48,848 nt of DNA from Gemmatimonadota bacterium (GCA_002718595.1 PBFD01000003.1:109924-158771), one strand, 5' to 3'. Shown: positions 16,990 through 25,161, numbered from the stretch's first letter. Program-made: numbers and translations. The notes: generated by a model not told the origin, from the sequence alone.

Positions 16990-17594
16990 AGTCCGATTAA
17001 GGCTGCCAAAATATCTTCATTTTCAGGTCGGACACGATAGTCGATCTCAGTCATGTGCCACTGAATACGTCCAGACTTGTCAATGACATAGGTCGTTGGA
17101 TGAGGCATAGGTCGACCACCTGGACCAACCTGACTGAGAAGTCCGTAGCGTTTGATTACACTCCCATCAGGATCTGAAAGCAGAGAGTAGTCTATAACCA
17201 AACCTTCTCTCTCTGTAGCTATATGATCCACCATGGCCTGGAGATCGTCGGGATCGTCGGAAGAGACTGCAATTATCGCTGTGTTTTCTTTCTCGACAGT
17301 GGCCAATAAATCTGACAGCTCACCAAGCTGTTCCGCACAGTAGATTCACCATTTGCCCCTATAGAAAACTAGAACAACATTTTTACTTCCTCGGAATTCA
17401 GACAAAGTTATTGGCGGTTGATTCAACGCACTCAAAGTAAAATCGGGTGCTAAATGACCTGCTTGCACACGTTCTAAATCCAAACCAGACAAATCAAAGC
17501 CGTCTACTGGCCCTAAAACCATCTCGTCATTTTCAGACACACACCCGACCATGAAGCTCACCAAGGAGATCAGAAATTTTGAACTTCTTATCAT
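16986..17594 (-). CDS. Selenocysteine-containing peroxiredoxin-like lipoprotein (in-frame UGA = Sec83)
   Basis: A 202-aa redoxin of the AhpC/TSA (PRX-like) superfamily, interrupted only by TGA at 17346-17348, codon 83. Before it reads APDFTLSALNQPPITLSEF and VVLVFYRGKW. After it, in the same frame, reads IYCAEQLGELSDLLATVEK, followed by a normal C-terminal half including SDPDGSVIKRYGL and PTTYVIDKSGRIQW. Relatives have FYRGxWCPYC at this point, so UGA replaces the peroxidatic Cys and C86 is kept, giving UxxC. A bacterial-SECIS-like hairpin starts at the UGA, and a tRNA-Sec gene is present at 35194-35291. The N-terminus has a lipobox (MVGC), and GAGG lies 8 nt before ATG 17594. The predicted role is thiol-dependent reduction of peroxides at the envelope. 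The alternative is a one-base nonsense mutation; the intact flanks and exact position argue against it. Simple gene calling would split the gene at 17346. Confidence 0.85.
17307..17348 (-). promoter_or_regulatory. Candidate bacterial SECIS element immediately downstream of the UGA
   Basis: On the minus strand the UGA itself starts a 7-bp lower helix, UGAAUCU (17348-17342) with AGAUUUA (17313-17307), containing one G-U pair. An asymmetric internal loop of 10 nt against 1 nt follows. The upper helix is a perfect 6 bp, ACAGCU (17331-17326) with AGCUGU (17320-17315), capped by the 5-nt loop UGGUG (17325-17321). The apical loop begins 20 nt after the UGA and has G as its second base. Both fit the usual description of bSECIS elements (loop about 16-37 nt downstream, a G among the first two loop bases). 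The fold was worked out by eye. Confidence 0.65.
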
Positions 17595-17654
17595 ATGAAA
17601 AACCTCTATTTTTTACATTTGATTCGAAACCAATCAAGAAATTTGCTTCTCGAT

Positions 17655-18092
17655 CTAGCTCAGGTAAATCCCCCTCAAATATTCCCTGAGATGAGCCATA
17701 CGATCTTGGGCTCCTGGCCACTCTTCAACAACTTTTTGCACGTTAACGAGTAAGCTAGGTTGATTTATTTTTTCACGTAACTCATCAATCATAAACTCAA
17801 CTTTACAATAGGTCGCAAGCATCTCTCCACTCACTGCAGTAAACATTTCTCTCTCTATTGCGCCAAAGACAACAAATGACGCTGCCATGTCCCAATACCC
17901 GAACACCATCCTCACATATGTATAATCCTCATCCTGCATAATAGACACGAAGTCTTCAACAGATCCCGGATTAAAGGAACGAACAACCCATGCCCTTGCA
18001 TCTCTGAGTTTTTGTTCCCGACGTAGATCGTACAGTTGCATTAAGGATCGTGCACTTTCACTACGAGTATTGATTGTTCCAAGATTTCCCAT
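17655..18092 (-). CDS. Hypothetical cytoplasmic protein, helix-rich
   Basis: I do not recognise a family. It is 145 aa, with no signal peptide and a predicted all-helical character (SARSLMQLYDLRREQKLRDAR, EKINQPSLLVNVQKVVEEW). The central segment FVSIMQDEDYTYVRMVFGYWDMAASFVV is moderately hydrophobic. A longer frame runs on through the tRNA-Pro gene upstream and is an artefact. The start at ATG 18092 is chosen because GAGGAG lies just upstream. It is 60 nt upstream of the selenoprotein gene on the same strand and may form an operon with it. Confidence 0.65.
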   Translation of the reverse strand: MGNLGTINTRSESARSLMQLYDLRREQKLRDARAWVVRSFNPGSVEDFVSIMQDEDYTYVRMVFGYWDMAASFVVFGAIEREMFTAVSGEMLATYCKVEFMIDELREKINQPSLLVNVQKVVEEWPGAQDRMAHLREYLRGIYLS

Positions 18093-18132
18093 GTCACTCC
18101 TCAGTAAGGCAAACATTAGCATTTTAATTGAA

Positions 18133-18206
18133 TCGGGGCGCCCGGATTCGAACCGGGGACCCCCTGCTCCCAAAGCAGGTGCGCTACCGGACTGCGCCAC
18201 GCCCCG
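18133..18206 (-). tRNA. tRNA-Pro (anticodon TGG)
   Basis: A complete 74-nt cloverleaf on the minus strand. The acceptor CGGGGCG pairs with CGCCCCG, followed by discriminator A. The anticodon stem is CTGCT/AGCAG (minus strand CCTGC/GCAGG) around the loop TTTGGGA, giving anticodon TGG at 18170-18172. The T-arm has GGTTCGAATCC. The 3' CCA is not encoded. It lies between the divergent hypothetical and multicopper oxidase genes, and reading frames crossing it on both strands are spurious. Confidence 0.97.
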
Positions 18207-18286
18207 TCCCATTCGTCCAACCGAATAGAAAACATCTCCAATTTAGCCAAGAAAATCTAGATGCTAATTTCCTTAGGTGGCATAAA

Positions 18287-20587
18287 ATGGATAGGTCAAA
18301 CTCTCTTGTCAGTGTTCCAAGTAATCGAATATCTTTATTCCGATCTAATCCTAGGGAGTCACAATTGAACAATGCCGAACAGTTGAGGGAATACGTTGGT
18401 CCTACACTCGCTTTTTTTACACTTGGAGTGCTAACCCTAAGCTCCCCAGTGCTGGCCACCTCTCAAACTCCCACATGTCCCCCTGCTCCAACCACATTCT
18501 CTAGTGTTCTTAATGCTCAAACAAGAGATCTTTCCACGGGGCTATTCTGCATAGATCTGATCCCCACCAACCGTGTTGGAGGGGCTAGTGGCAATATTCG
18601 CCTTGTCCGTCCTCAGTCACCTTTTGGAGTGGCAGTCACTGCTCAAGGACATCATAGAAACGAACTGCATTTTTCTATACAAGGACTTCCCGACCCAAGT
18701 TCACTAGGGGACTACAACACCTACATCGCCTGGATCTCTCCACTATCACTTTATCCAATAGAAAAATTGGGAACAATCACAAATGGACTGCATACGCTCG
18801 GAGAAGTATCCTTGAACAAGTACATAGTTCTGATCACGGCAGAGTCCTCAAACGCAGCCTCAGAGATGTCGGGGCCCATAGTACTTCGTGGCAGATCCCC
18901 TTCTAGCAAACTTGAAGCACACGACTTGCTGGCCATCGCGCCGGCAGCTGAAATCGGCGAGAGTATGGGAATGGAAAACATGGTGACAGACAACTGGTCT
19001 GCGCCCCCCATGTATCCAGGAATTCCGATGCTTCCTGGAGTTATGGGAGTGCGTCCGAGAACGACCCCTTACGAACTAACTCATGAAGGTGATTTTCCTA
19101 GGGTCGTCCCGCATAAGCTCGTGCAACTCCGTGACGGAGAGACCCTAGACCTTTTCGCTGGTATAGTGCGTAAAACGATTGATGGAAAAGACCTAACAAT
19201 GCTAGCCTTCAATGGACAGCACCCCGGACCCCTTATCCAAGTAAATCAGGAAAGTACTATTTTCGTCAACTTCACGAATAATACACCCTTCCCTAGCGCA
19301 GTCCATTGGCATGGAGTCAGACTCGACAATCAATTCGATGGCGTTCCCGGCATAACCCAAGATCCTGTAGCACCAGGCGCAACTTTCCGTTATCAAATCT
19401 ATTTTCAGGATGCTGGGATTTACTGGTATCACCCGCATCACCGGGAGGATATCCAACAGGAACTTGGACTGGCTGGGAATATCCTTGTCTCACCAGAGGC
19501 CCACAATTATTACAACCCCGTAGACCTAGAAGAAGTCTTGATGCTAGATGATTTTCTTCTTTCAGAAGACCAACCGGTTCCATTTGGTTTAGAAGTTTCG
19601 AACTATGCATTCATGGGACGCTTCGGGAACTTGTTGCTGGTAAATGGTGAGCCAACCTATGATTTGAAAGTGGACAAGAATCAGCTTGTAAGGTTCTTTT
19701 TCACAAATGCCGCCAATACTCGAACTTTTAATTTGTCTTTTGTTCAGAAAAACCGATCAGCCTCATCTTCCTCTAACCTGCCAGTAAAGGTGATCGCCTC
19801 GGATGTAAGTAAGTTCATGAAAGAAACAATGGTCACAAACATCACCCTCGCACCTGCTGAGCGGTATATCGTGGAAGTCCGATTCGATCAGCCCGGGGAG
19901 TACGCTCTTGTAAACCATGTACAAGGAATCAACCACAGAATGGGAGTTTTTGTAGAAGAAAACATAGAGATGGGAACGATATCCGTTTCTGAGTCTCCCA
20001 CAGAAAGTGACCACCATCAGACATTTGACCGGCTTAAAACCAACGAGGATGTAGTAGCTGATATTGAACAATACCGACCTTTGTTTGACCAACCAGTCCA
20101 GCATAACCTGACATTGACCCTTCAAATAGACAGCCTCGCTCCAGCAGTAGAACAGTCAATGCTATTTGATCGTGCTTACTTCAACCCAGTAGAGTGGGCT
20201 GGAACAATGCCAAGAATGAACTGGGCCACTGACGCTAATCAAATAGAGTGGACTCTCCGGGATGAAGATGCGGAACTTAGAAACATGGACATCACCTGGA
20301 GTTTCAAACTAGGAGATGTCGTAAAGATACGAATTCTCAATGATGCCAACGCTTTTCACGCTATGCAACACCCACTCCACATACATGGCCAGCGTTTCTT
20401 AGTTTTAGAACAAGATGGTATTACAAATGAAAACCTAGCTTGGAAAGATACTGTCTTATTGCCAACCGGTTCCACTACCGACATACTTTTAGAATTATCT
20501 AACCCAGGATACTGGATGGTTCACTGCCATATCGCTGAACATCTAGAATCAGGTATGAAATTTGTCTTTTACGTTGAAGAGGAATGA
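18287..20587 (+). CDS. Multicopper oxidase (laccase-like) with an extra N-terminal domain
   Basis: A 766-aa exported multicopper oxidase. The copper sites are visible: HWHG (H340, H342), YHPHHRED (H382, H384), HPLHIHG, and HCHIAEHLESGM (746-757), which contains the type 1 Cys747, H752 and axial Met757. These enzymes oxidise phenols or metal ions and reduce O2 to water. Cupredoxin domains occupy about 270-766. An unusual ~135-residue domain (about 70-210) comes first, with FCIDLIPTNRVGGASG, YIAWISPLSLYPIEKLGTI and KYIVLITAE, which looks beta-rich. A Met/Pro-rich linker (PPMYPGIPMLPGVMG) joins the two parts. The start at ATG 18287 has AGGTGG upstream; the longer frame from 18128 only translates the antisense of tRNA-Pro. 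One nucleotide separates it from the next gene. Confidence 0.92.
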   Translation: MDRSNSLVSVPSNRISLFRSNPRESQLNNAEQLREYVGPTLAFFTLGVLTLSSPVLATSQTPTCPPAPTTFSSVLNAQTRDLSTGLFCIDLIPTNRVGGASGNIRLVRPQSPFGVAVTAQGHHRNELHFSIQGLPDPSSLGDYNTYIAWISPLSLYPIEKLGTITNGLHTLGEVSLNKYIVLITAESSNAASEMSGPIVLRGRSPSSKLEAHDLLAIAPAAEIGESMGMENMVTDNWSAPPMYPGIPMLPGVMGVRPRTTPYELTHEGDFPRVVPHKLVQLRDGETLDLFAGIVRKTIDGKDLTMLAFNGQHPGPLIQVNQESTIFVNFTNNTPFPSAVHWHGVRLDNQFDGVPGITQDPVAPGATFRYQIYFQDAGIYWYHPHHREDIQQELGLAGNILVSPEAHNYYNPVDLEEVLMLDDFLLSEDQPVPFGLEVSNYAFMGRFGNLLLVNGEPTYDLKVDKNQLVRFFFTNAANTRTFNLSFVQKNRSASSSSNLPVKVIASDVSKFMKETMVTNITLAPAERYIVEVRFDQPGEYALVNHVQGINHRMGVFVEENIEMGTISVSESPTESDHHQTFDRLKTNEDVVADIEQYRPLFDQPVQHNLTLTLQIDSLAPAVEQSMLFDRAYFNPVEWAGTMPRMNWATDANQIEWTLRDEDAELRNMDITWSFKLGDVVKIRILNDANAFHAMQHPLHIHGQRFLVLEQDGITNENLAWKDTVLLPTGSTTDILLELSNPGYWMVHCHIAEHLESGMKFVFYVEEE

Positions 20588-20588
20588 C

Positions 20589-21995
20589 ATGAACCTAAGC
20601 ACTAAGCTACTAATACTTATGATTATGGCAGCGATGTCAGCTAATCCAATTATTGGTCAAGATTTTGATGACTTCATAGCTGTTGATTCTGGATTAATTG
20701 CTTTGATGAACGCCAAGACCATCGACGGTACAGGAGATCAATCAAAATTAGGACAAACCATCCTTATAGAAGGGGACAAAATAATTGCTGTAGGGCCTGG
20801 GTCCGACATAACTGTGCCAGATAGAGCTGTTAAAATTGATCTTAGTGGCCACACCATCATTCCTGGATTAATTGGCCTTCACAATCACAGTTTCTATACT
20901 GGTGGTAGAGGGAGATCGGCCCAACTTTCTTTCTCTGGCTCCAGACTATATCTGGGTTCTGGTGTCACTACGATTAGAACAACTGGAGCAAGAGCGCCCT
21001 ACGAAGAACTCAATTTAAAAGACCAAATCGAATCAGGCCAAGCTATAGGCCCTACTATGTATACAACTGGTCCGTACATTACTGGAGAGCAAGGATCGCA
21101 GACAATGGCCAGGCTGAGCGACGCTGGTCAAGCACGTAGGCTGGTTGACTATTGGTCAAACGAAGGAGTCAGCTGGTTTAAGGCCTACACCTGGATAAGT
21201 AGAGAAGAGCTGGGCGCAGTGATAGATGAAGCCCACAAAAACGGTAAAAAGGTCACAGCTCATTTGTGCTCTGTTGGATACCGTGAAGCCGTAGCGCTCG
21301 GCATTGATAACCTAGAACATGGTCTCTTCGCTAATAGTGAATATGCTCCGTCAAAAACTCCAGATCAGTGCCCTCCTGGATTTTCAGGCGCTTATGGTGA
21401 TCTCGATATAAATTCTGAGGCTGTACAATCAACATTTAAAGACATGGTCGACAATGGGGTCTCAATGACTTCAACCTTAGTTGTATACGAAATATCTGTA
21501 GCTGGGCGACCACCTATACATGAACGCGTCTACGACATTCTAGCACCGGAAATAGCTAGTGAGGTTCGGGAAATTGCTGTAGCAAGGCGAGCTGGCCAAG
21601 GATCTATCGACCCTAGAGTGTTTGCTAAAGCCATGCAATATGAAAGAGCCTTTGTAGAAGCTGGAGGTCTACTAGCAGCTGGTGTTGACCCTACTGGATA
21701 TGGTGCTGCACCTCCAGGATTCGGTGACCAAAGAAACTACGAGCTGTTGCTTGAAGCTGGCTTTTCACATCCAGAAGTAGTTCAGATTATGAGTGCAAAT
21801 GGAGCCAAGGTTCTTGGTATTCTAGACGAAGTCGGAACAATCCAACCAGGAAAAACTGCTGATCTTGTAGTTTTAGAAGGAGATCTTGAGGAGATTGGAA
21901 ACCTGCACACAACAAAATTCGTTTTTAAGCAAGGTGTGGGTTGGGACTCTCACAAGCTCATTGAGTCGGTAAGGGGAATTGTAGGAATTCGATAA
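20589..21995 (+). CDS. Exported amidohydrolase, imidazolonepropionase-like
   Basis: A 468-aa metal-dependent hydrolase with a signal peptide (LLILMIMAAMSANPIIGQ). The N-terminal beta strand and metal motif are ILIEGDKIIAVGPG and GLIGLHNHS (H98, H100), followed by KKVTAHLCSVGYREAVALGIDNLEHG and GVDPTGYG, and the C-terminal GTIQPGKTADLVVLEG. The substrate is unknown, though enzymes of this group act on cyclic amides, prolidase-type dipeptides and similar compounds. It starts one nucleotide after the multicopper oxidase stop, with GAGGA overlapping the end of that gene, so the two are translationally coupled. An earlier in-frame ATG at 20562 lies inside the oxidase gene and has no such site. A strong hairpin terminator follows at 22051. 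Confidence 0.9.
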   Translation: MNLSTKLLILMIMAAMSANPIIGQDFDDFIAVDSGLIALMNAKTIDGTGDQSKLGQTILIEGDKIIAVGPGSDITVPDRAVKIDLSGHTIIPGLIGLHNHSFYTGGRGRSAQLSFSGSRLYLGSGVTTIRTTGARAPYEELNLKDQIESGQAIGPTMYTTGPYITGEQGSQTMARLSDAGQARRLVDYWSNEGVSWFKAYTWISREELGAVIDEAHKNGKKVTAHLCSVGYREAVALGIDNLEHGLFANSEYAPSKTPDQCPPGFSGAYGDLDINSEAVQSTFKDMVDNGVSMTSTLVVYEISVAGRPPIHERVYDILAPEIASEVREIAVARRAGQGSIDPRVFAKAMQYERAFVEAGGLLAAGVDPTGYGAAPPGFGDQRNYELLLEAGFSHPEVVQIMSANGAKVLGILDEVGTIQPGKTADLVVLEGDLEEIGNLHTTKFVFKQGVGWDSHKLIESVRGIVGIR

Positions 21996-22050
21996 ATAAT
22001 GGACATTGATCATCATTTTTGAGTTGGTCCCCCAAACTTCGTTGTTACAA

Positions 22051-22089
22051 AAACAAGAGGCATCTCTGGGTAAGAGATGCCTCTTGTTT
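22051..22089. terminator. Strong bidirectional hairpin terminator
   Basis: A perfect 17-bp stem (22051-22067 with 22073-22089) closes the 5-nt loop GGGTA. The stem has AAACAAG on the left and CTTGTTT on the right, so either strand ends in a short U-rich stretch. It lies 56 nt after the amidohydrolase stop and 61 nt before the convergent DoxX-like stop. Confidence 0.85.
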
Positions 22090-22149
22090 GTAGATACAGT
22101 GGTAAAACTGAGTTAGATAGCCATTTGTTTTCAGATTACCCTGACTTCC

Positions 22150-22482
22150 TTAGGCATTCTCTGAAAAAGCAAAGGATGCCCCGGCCAGGCCCAAAGTAAA
22201 CAGAGGAATCGGCATCATGGCTTCGAAATTTGGTAGATGTACGGTAAGAAAAATCGCCATAAGCAAGGCACCCAAAAGTTTATAAGCTAGTTCAGTGTGT
22301 TTCCCTGCCAGTACCCCCAAGGCCCCAGCCAGAAAGCAGAGCCCCGTACCATAAGTCCAAAAGGCTGGGATTGGTAAGTAGCTCGGAACAAAGTTCATAA
22401 AACTTGCTTGCGTGAAATGCATCACTCCGAAGAACCAAAACGGAAGTGTATATAGAAATTTACCCACTCTGCCTAAAGACAT
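22150..22482 (-). CDS. DoxX-like small membrane protein
   Basis: A 110-aa protein with four predicted transmembrane helices. The first helix reads LYTLPFWFFGVMHFTQASFM, and the second pair begins IPAFWTYGTGLCFLAGALGVL. This matches the DoxX/DoxX-like family, whose members are small quinone- or redox-associated membrane proteins of mostly unknown role. The start is ATG 22482. The convergent neighbour is separated by a strong terminator. It is 60 nt downstream of the DUF971 gene on the same strand. Confidence 0.75.
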   Translation of the reverse strand: MSLGRVGKFLYTLPFWFFGVMHFTQASFMNFVPSYLPIPAFWTYGTGLCFLAGALGVLAGKHTELAYKLLGALLMAIFLTVHLPNFEAMMPIPLFTLGLAGASFAFSENA

Positions 22483-22542
22483 ATTCGGACTCCATTGAGA
22501 AATGACACATTGAAACTCTGTAAATCCTTCCAGAGATCATCT

Positions 22543-22869
22543 TCAGTTCGAACTACAGATATCACAGGAACACATGCTTCGCAATAGATCGAAAGAATAG
22601 ATACCTGTGTTATGGCCATCACTCCAACTGAATTGAATCGCATAATTACCTACATACTCTATGGACAACGGATAGATATTTTGGTGGACTTGCTCTTCAG
22701 AAAGGATTTTTTCTCCAGTAAACTCATCAACACACCCAGCACAAGGGCACGCAAGCCTCAGCTCTCTAGGAGAAAACACTGACTCGTGTTCCTTTGTCCA
22801 TTGAATTCTTAATGATAGTCCATCTTCCGTAGGTCCAATTTCGATCGGAACATTTATTTCAAACCACAT
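22543..22869 (-). CDS. DUF971 domain protein with two cysteine clusters
   Basis: A 108-aa protein of the DUF971 family, the fold also found at the N-terminus of gamma-butyrobetaine hydroxylase, where it binds zinc. The family pattern is clear: ESVFSPRELRLACPCAGCVDE in the middle and IQFSWSDGHNTGIYSFDLLR near the end. Cysteines occur as CPCAGC and CSCDIC, which may bind a metal or an Fe-S cluster. It overlaps the end of the rdgB gene by 11 nt, so it is translationally coupled to it. The stop is TGA and is followed one codon later by another TGA, so I do not read it as selenocysteine. Confidence 0.85.
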   Translation of the reverse strand: MWFEINVPIEIGPTEDGLSLRIQWTKEHESVFSPRELRLACPCAGCVDEFTGEKILSEEQVHQNIYPLSIEYVGNYAIQFSWSDGHNTGIYSFDLLRSMCSCDICSSN

Positions 22870-23479
22870 GACTAATCACTTGAAATAGAACTTTGAAGGC
22901 TCTTCCTCTATGACTTAAAAGATTTTTTTCATCTTCGGACATTTCCCCGAAAGTAAAATTTGAATCGTTCGCCAAAAAATAGGGATCGTAACCAAAACCT
23001 TCTGTTCCCCTTCCCGGTGTAATTATTTTGCCCTTCACCTCACCCCTGCTAACCGTCGGGTCTCTACTCTCGGAAACAAAGGTGGCAACACAAACATACC
23101 TAGCATTCCATTCTGTATCTGGGAAATTACTTAAACAATGTATCAGATGCTTGTTGTTTGCTTCGTCTCTTGAGTTACCATCGCCCGCTGAAAAAGGTGA
23201 AAATCGTTTTGATTTGACTCCGGGCGCCCCATTTAGACAGTCCACGACCAGCCCTGAATCGTCTGCAATTACTGGCATTCCAGAAAGCTCATGGAAGTAT
23301 TTCGCTTTCGATAAAGCATTCTCTTCAAAAGTGTCATAAGGTTCGAGTTCCTCTTCTCGCTCTTCGTAGTTCAATCCGACATCCTCTAGGCCAACTAACT
23401 GCAACTTGGAAATCGGCTCGATCAGCGTCCGGATCTCATGGATCTTGTGCTGATTACGGGTGGCCAACAAAAGTTCCAC
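22859..23479 (-). CDS. rdgB: XTP/dITP diphosphatase (RdgB/HAM1)
   Basis: A house-cleaning nucleotide pyrophosphatase that removes XTP, ITP and dITP from the nucleotide pool. It is 206 aa, normal for the family. The motifs are LLATRNQHKIHEI at the N-terminus, VIADDSGLVVDCLNGAPGVKSKRF, GFGYDPYF and SHRGRAF. It begins 3 nt after the RNase PH gene, an arrangement (rph-rdgB) found in many bacteria, and overlaps the DUF971 gene downstream. The start is ATG 23479. Confidence 0.95.
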   Translation of the reverse strand: MELLLATRNQHKIHEIRTLIEPISKLQLVGLEDVGLNYEEREEELEPYDTFEENALSKAKYFHELSGMPVIADDSGLVVDCLNGAPGVKSKRFSPFSAGDGNSRDEANNKHLIHCLSNFPDTEWNARYVCVATFVSESRDPTVSRGEVKGKIITPGRGTEGFGYDPYFLANDSNFTFGEMSEDEKNLLSHRGRAFKVLFQVISHVV

Positions 23480-23482
23480 AAA

Positions 23483-24199
23483 CTACTCCGTAAATAATTG
23501 TCTCTGGAAAGCAGTCAATTCTTCGATGCCACTTAAGGCCATATCTAACATTTCATCAAAGTTATCTCTACTAAAAGGTTGACCTTCAGCCGTACCCTGC
23601 ACTTCTACTAACTCACCTTTAGCAGTTGCTATGACATTTAAATCCACCTGTGCTGCGGAATCCTCTGAATAGTCGAGATCAAGGAGCATTTGACCCCTGA
23701 CGATACCAACACTTACACCCGCTACTAGCGATGACATGGGGCTTCTATCTATCAAACCCTCTCTTACCAGATTATCAAAAGCACTCCCTAGTGCCACTGT
23801 CGCACCGGTAACGCAGGCCGTTCTGGTCCCTCCATCAGCCTGGATTACATCACAGTCAACTATTACAGTTTTCCCTGCAATTACTTCCATATCCACAACT
23901 GACCGTAGGGCACGTCCAATTAAGCGTTGGATTTCCTGGGTCCTGCCACTTACGCGACCACGTTCTCTTCTAGTTCTGGTATGTGTAGCTCTCGGTAGCA
24001 TACTGTATTCCGCCGTGACCCAACCTTTCCCGGATTTTTCTCTCCAAGACGGAACTTCTTCTTGGACGGAGGCCGTACAAAGCACTCGCGTTTGTCCCGT
24101 AGATATCAAGCAAGATCCTTCCGCAAAGGGAGCAGCATCCATTTTGATATCCAATTTACGCAGTTGTCCTGCATTTCTTCCTTCAGATCTATCGACCAA
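23483..24199 (-). CDS. rph: Ribonuclease PH
   Basis: A phosphorolytic 3'-5' exoribonuclease that trims tRNA 3' ends. It is 238 aa, the usual length. Visible motifs are FAEGSCLISTGQTRVLCTASV, the basic loop RATHTRTRRERGRVSGRTQEIQ split around residues 70-91, and VDCDVIQADGGTRTACVTGA (114-133), which includes the phosphate/metal-site region. The start is TTG 24199, with AAGGAG 7 nt upstream. An overlapping ATG in that leader is out of frame and stops after five codons. It lies between hemC and rdgB and is probably part of one transcript. Confidence 0.95.
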   Translation of the reverse strand: MVDRSEGRNAGQLRKLDIKMDAAPFAEGSCLISTGQTRVLCTASVQEEVPSWREKSGKGWVTAEYSMLPRATHTRTRRERGRVSGRTQEIQRLIGRALRSVVDMEVIAGKTVIVDCDVIQADGGTRTACVTGATVALGSAFDNLVREGLIDRSPMSSLVAGVSVGIVRGQMLLDLDYSEDSAAQVDLNVIATAKGELVEVQGTAEGQPFSRDNFDEMLDMALSGIEELTAFQRQLFTE

Positions 24200-24216
24200 T
24201 CGTCATCTCCTTCACA

Positions 24217-25161
24217 TTACATTCCTGGAAACACTATGTCCTTCGATAATTCCTCTAGGAGCATATCTGCCCCTCTTTCTAGTAAGTCTTCTGCTAATTT
24301 TTTGCCTAGGCTCTCCGGATCGGCTGATGAGCCCGTTACGTCTCCTTTTACTATTCTCAATCCATCAGCACTCACGACCATTCCCTTAAGGCGTAGCTGC
24401 TGAGCCTGATACACACATCCAGCTGCTATAGGAACCTCGCAGCCACCACCGAGGGCAGCTAAGACCGACCTTTCCGCAGCAACGGTAGCGTAAGATTTTG
24501 GACAATGAATATCCTGAAGATATTTATCGGTCTTGTAATCATCCTCTCTTATCACAATCCCTAGAGCACCTTGGCCTGGTGCATTTAGCCAGGAATCCCA
24601 CTCAATCCATTCAGATACCCTTTCTATTAATCCAAGCCTCGTCAGGCCAGCACCGGCAAGGATCAAACCATCATACTCCCCTTCATCAAGTCTTCTTATC
24701 CTGCTGTCTACATTTCCCCTTATCGGTGTGGGTTTGAGTTGTGGCCATGTGGCTAGTAACATTGCCGCTCTCCTGATTGAGCTAGTGCCTATTTTACTTC
24801 CAGGGGGCAATGAAGCTAAGGTGACTGTTTGCCCTGCCTGGGCTACCAATACATCCCTTGGGTCAACTCTTTCTGGAGTGGCCGATAAACGCAGTCCTGC
24901 GGGTAATTCCGTAGGAAGATCCTTCAGAGAATGGACGGCTAGATCAATCCTATTGTCTAGCAACGCCTCGTCTAGTTCTTTGGTAAAAACCCCCTTCCCT
25001 GGAATCTCGTGAAAAAAAGAATTCAGTCTTTCATCACCTATAGTCTTAATGACTTCAATATCTATAGAATCGACAATGTCTGGAGTGAGGATTTCCTTAA
25101 TCGAATGGCTCTGAGTTAGAGCCAATGGAGACCCGCGAGAACCCATTTTCAGGGTAGCCAA
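24217..25161 (-). CDS. hemC: Hydroxymethylbilane synthase (porphobilinogen deaminase)
   Basis: It polymerises four porphobilinogens to hydroxymethylbilane in tetrapyrrole (heme) synthesis. In the 314-aa protein I see the N-terminal strand LKMGSRGSPLALTQ, HSLKDLP with the catalytic D81, the Arg-rich SSIRRAAMLL and RGNVDSRIRRL, and C241 in ALGGGCEVPIAA, which holds the dipyrromethane cofactor. The start is taken as TTG 25161. ATG 25146 is an alternative but would cut into the first beta strand. No other heme gene is adjacent. It lies just downstream of the Mrp-like operon (17 nt gap) and may be read through from it. Confidence 0.94.
   Translation of the reverse strand: MATLKMGSRGSPLALTQSHSIKEILTPDIVDSIDIEVIKTIGDERLNSFFHEIPGKGVFTKELDEALLDNRIDLAVHSLKDLPTELPAGLRLSATPERVDPRDVLVAQAGQTVTLASLPPGSKIGTSSIRRAAMLLATWPQLKPTPIRGNVDSRIRRLDEGEYDGLILAGAGLTRLGLIERVSEWIEWDSWLNAPGQGALGIVIREDDYKTDKYLQDIHCPKSYATVAAERSVLAALGGGCEVPIAAGCVYQAQQLRLKGMVVSADGLRIVKGDVTGSSADPESLGKKLAEDLLERGADMLLEELSKDIVFPGM

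Noticed and set aside
17346-17594. A short truncated redoxin gene followed by a separate 106-aa gene starting at TTG 17306
   Set aside because: Both pieces are in one frame, separated by a single TGA at the Cys position and 13 sense codons. They are better read as one selenoprotein gene.
18093-18286. N-terminal extensions of two genes through tRNA-Pro on both strands
   Set aside because: The peptides (for example GVAQSGSAPALGAGGPRFES) are translations of the tRNA or its antisense. Good ribosome sites exist downstream at 18092 (minus) and 18287 (plus).
22510-22545. DUF971 stop TGA as another selenocysteine codon
   Set aside because: A second in-frame TGA follows one codon later, and the protein already has normal family length.
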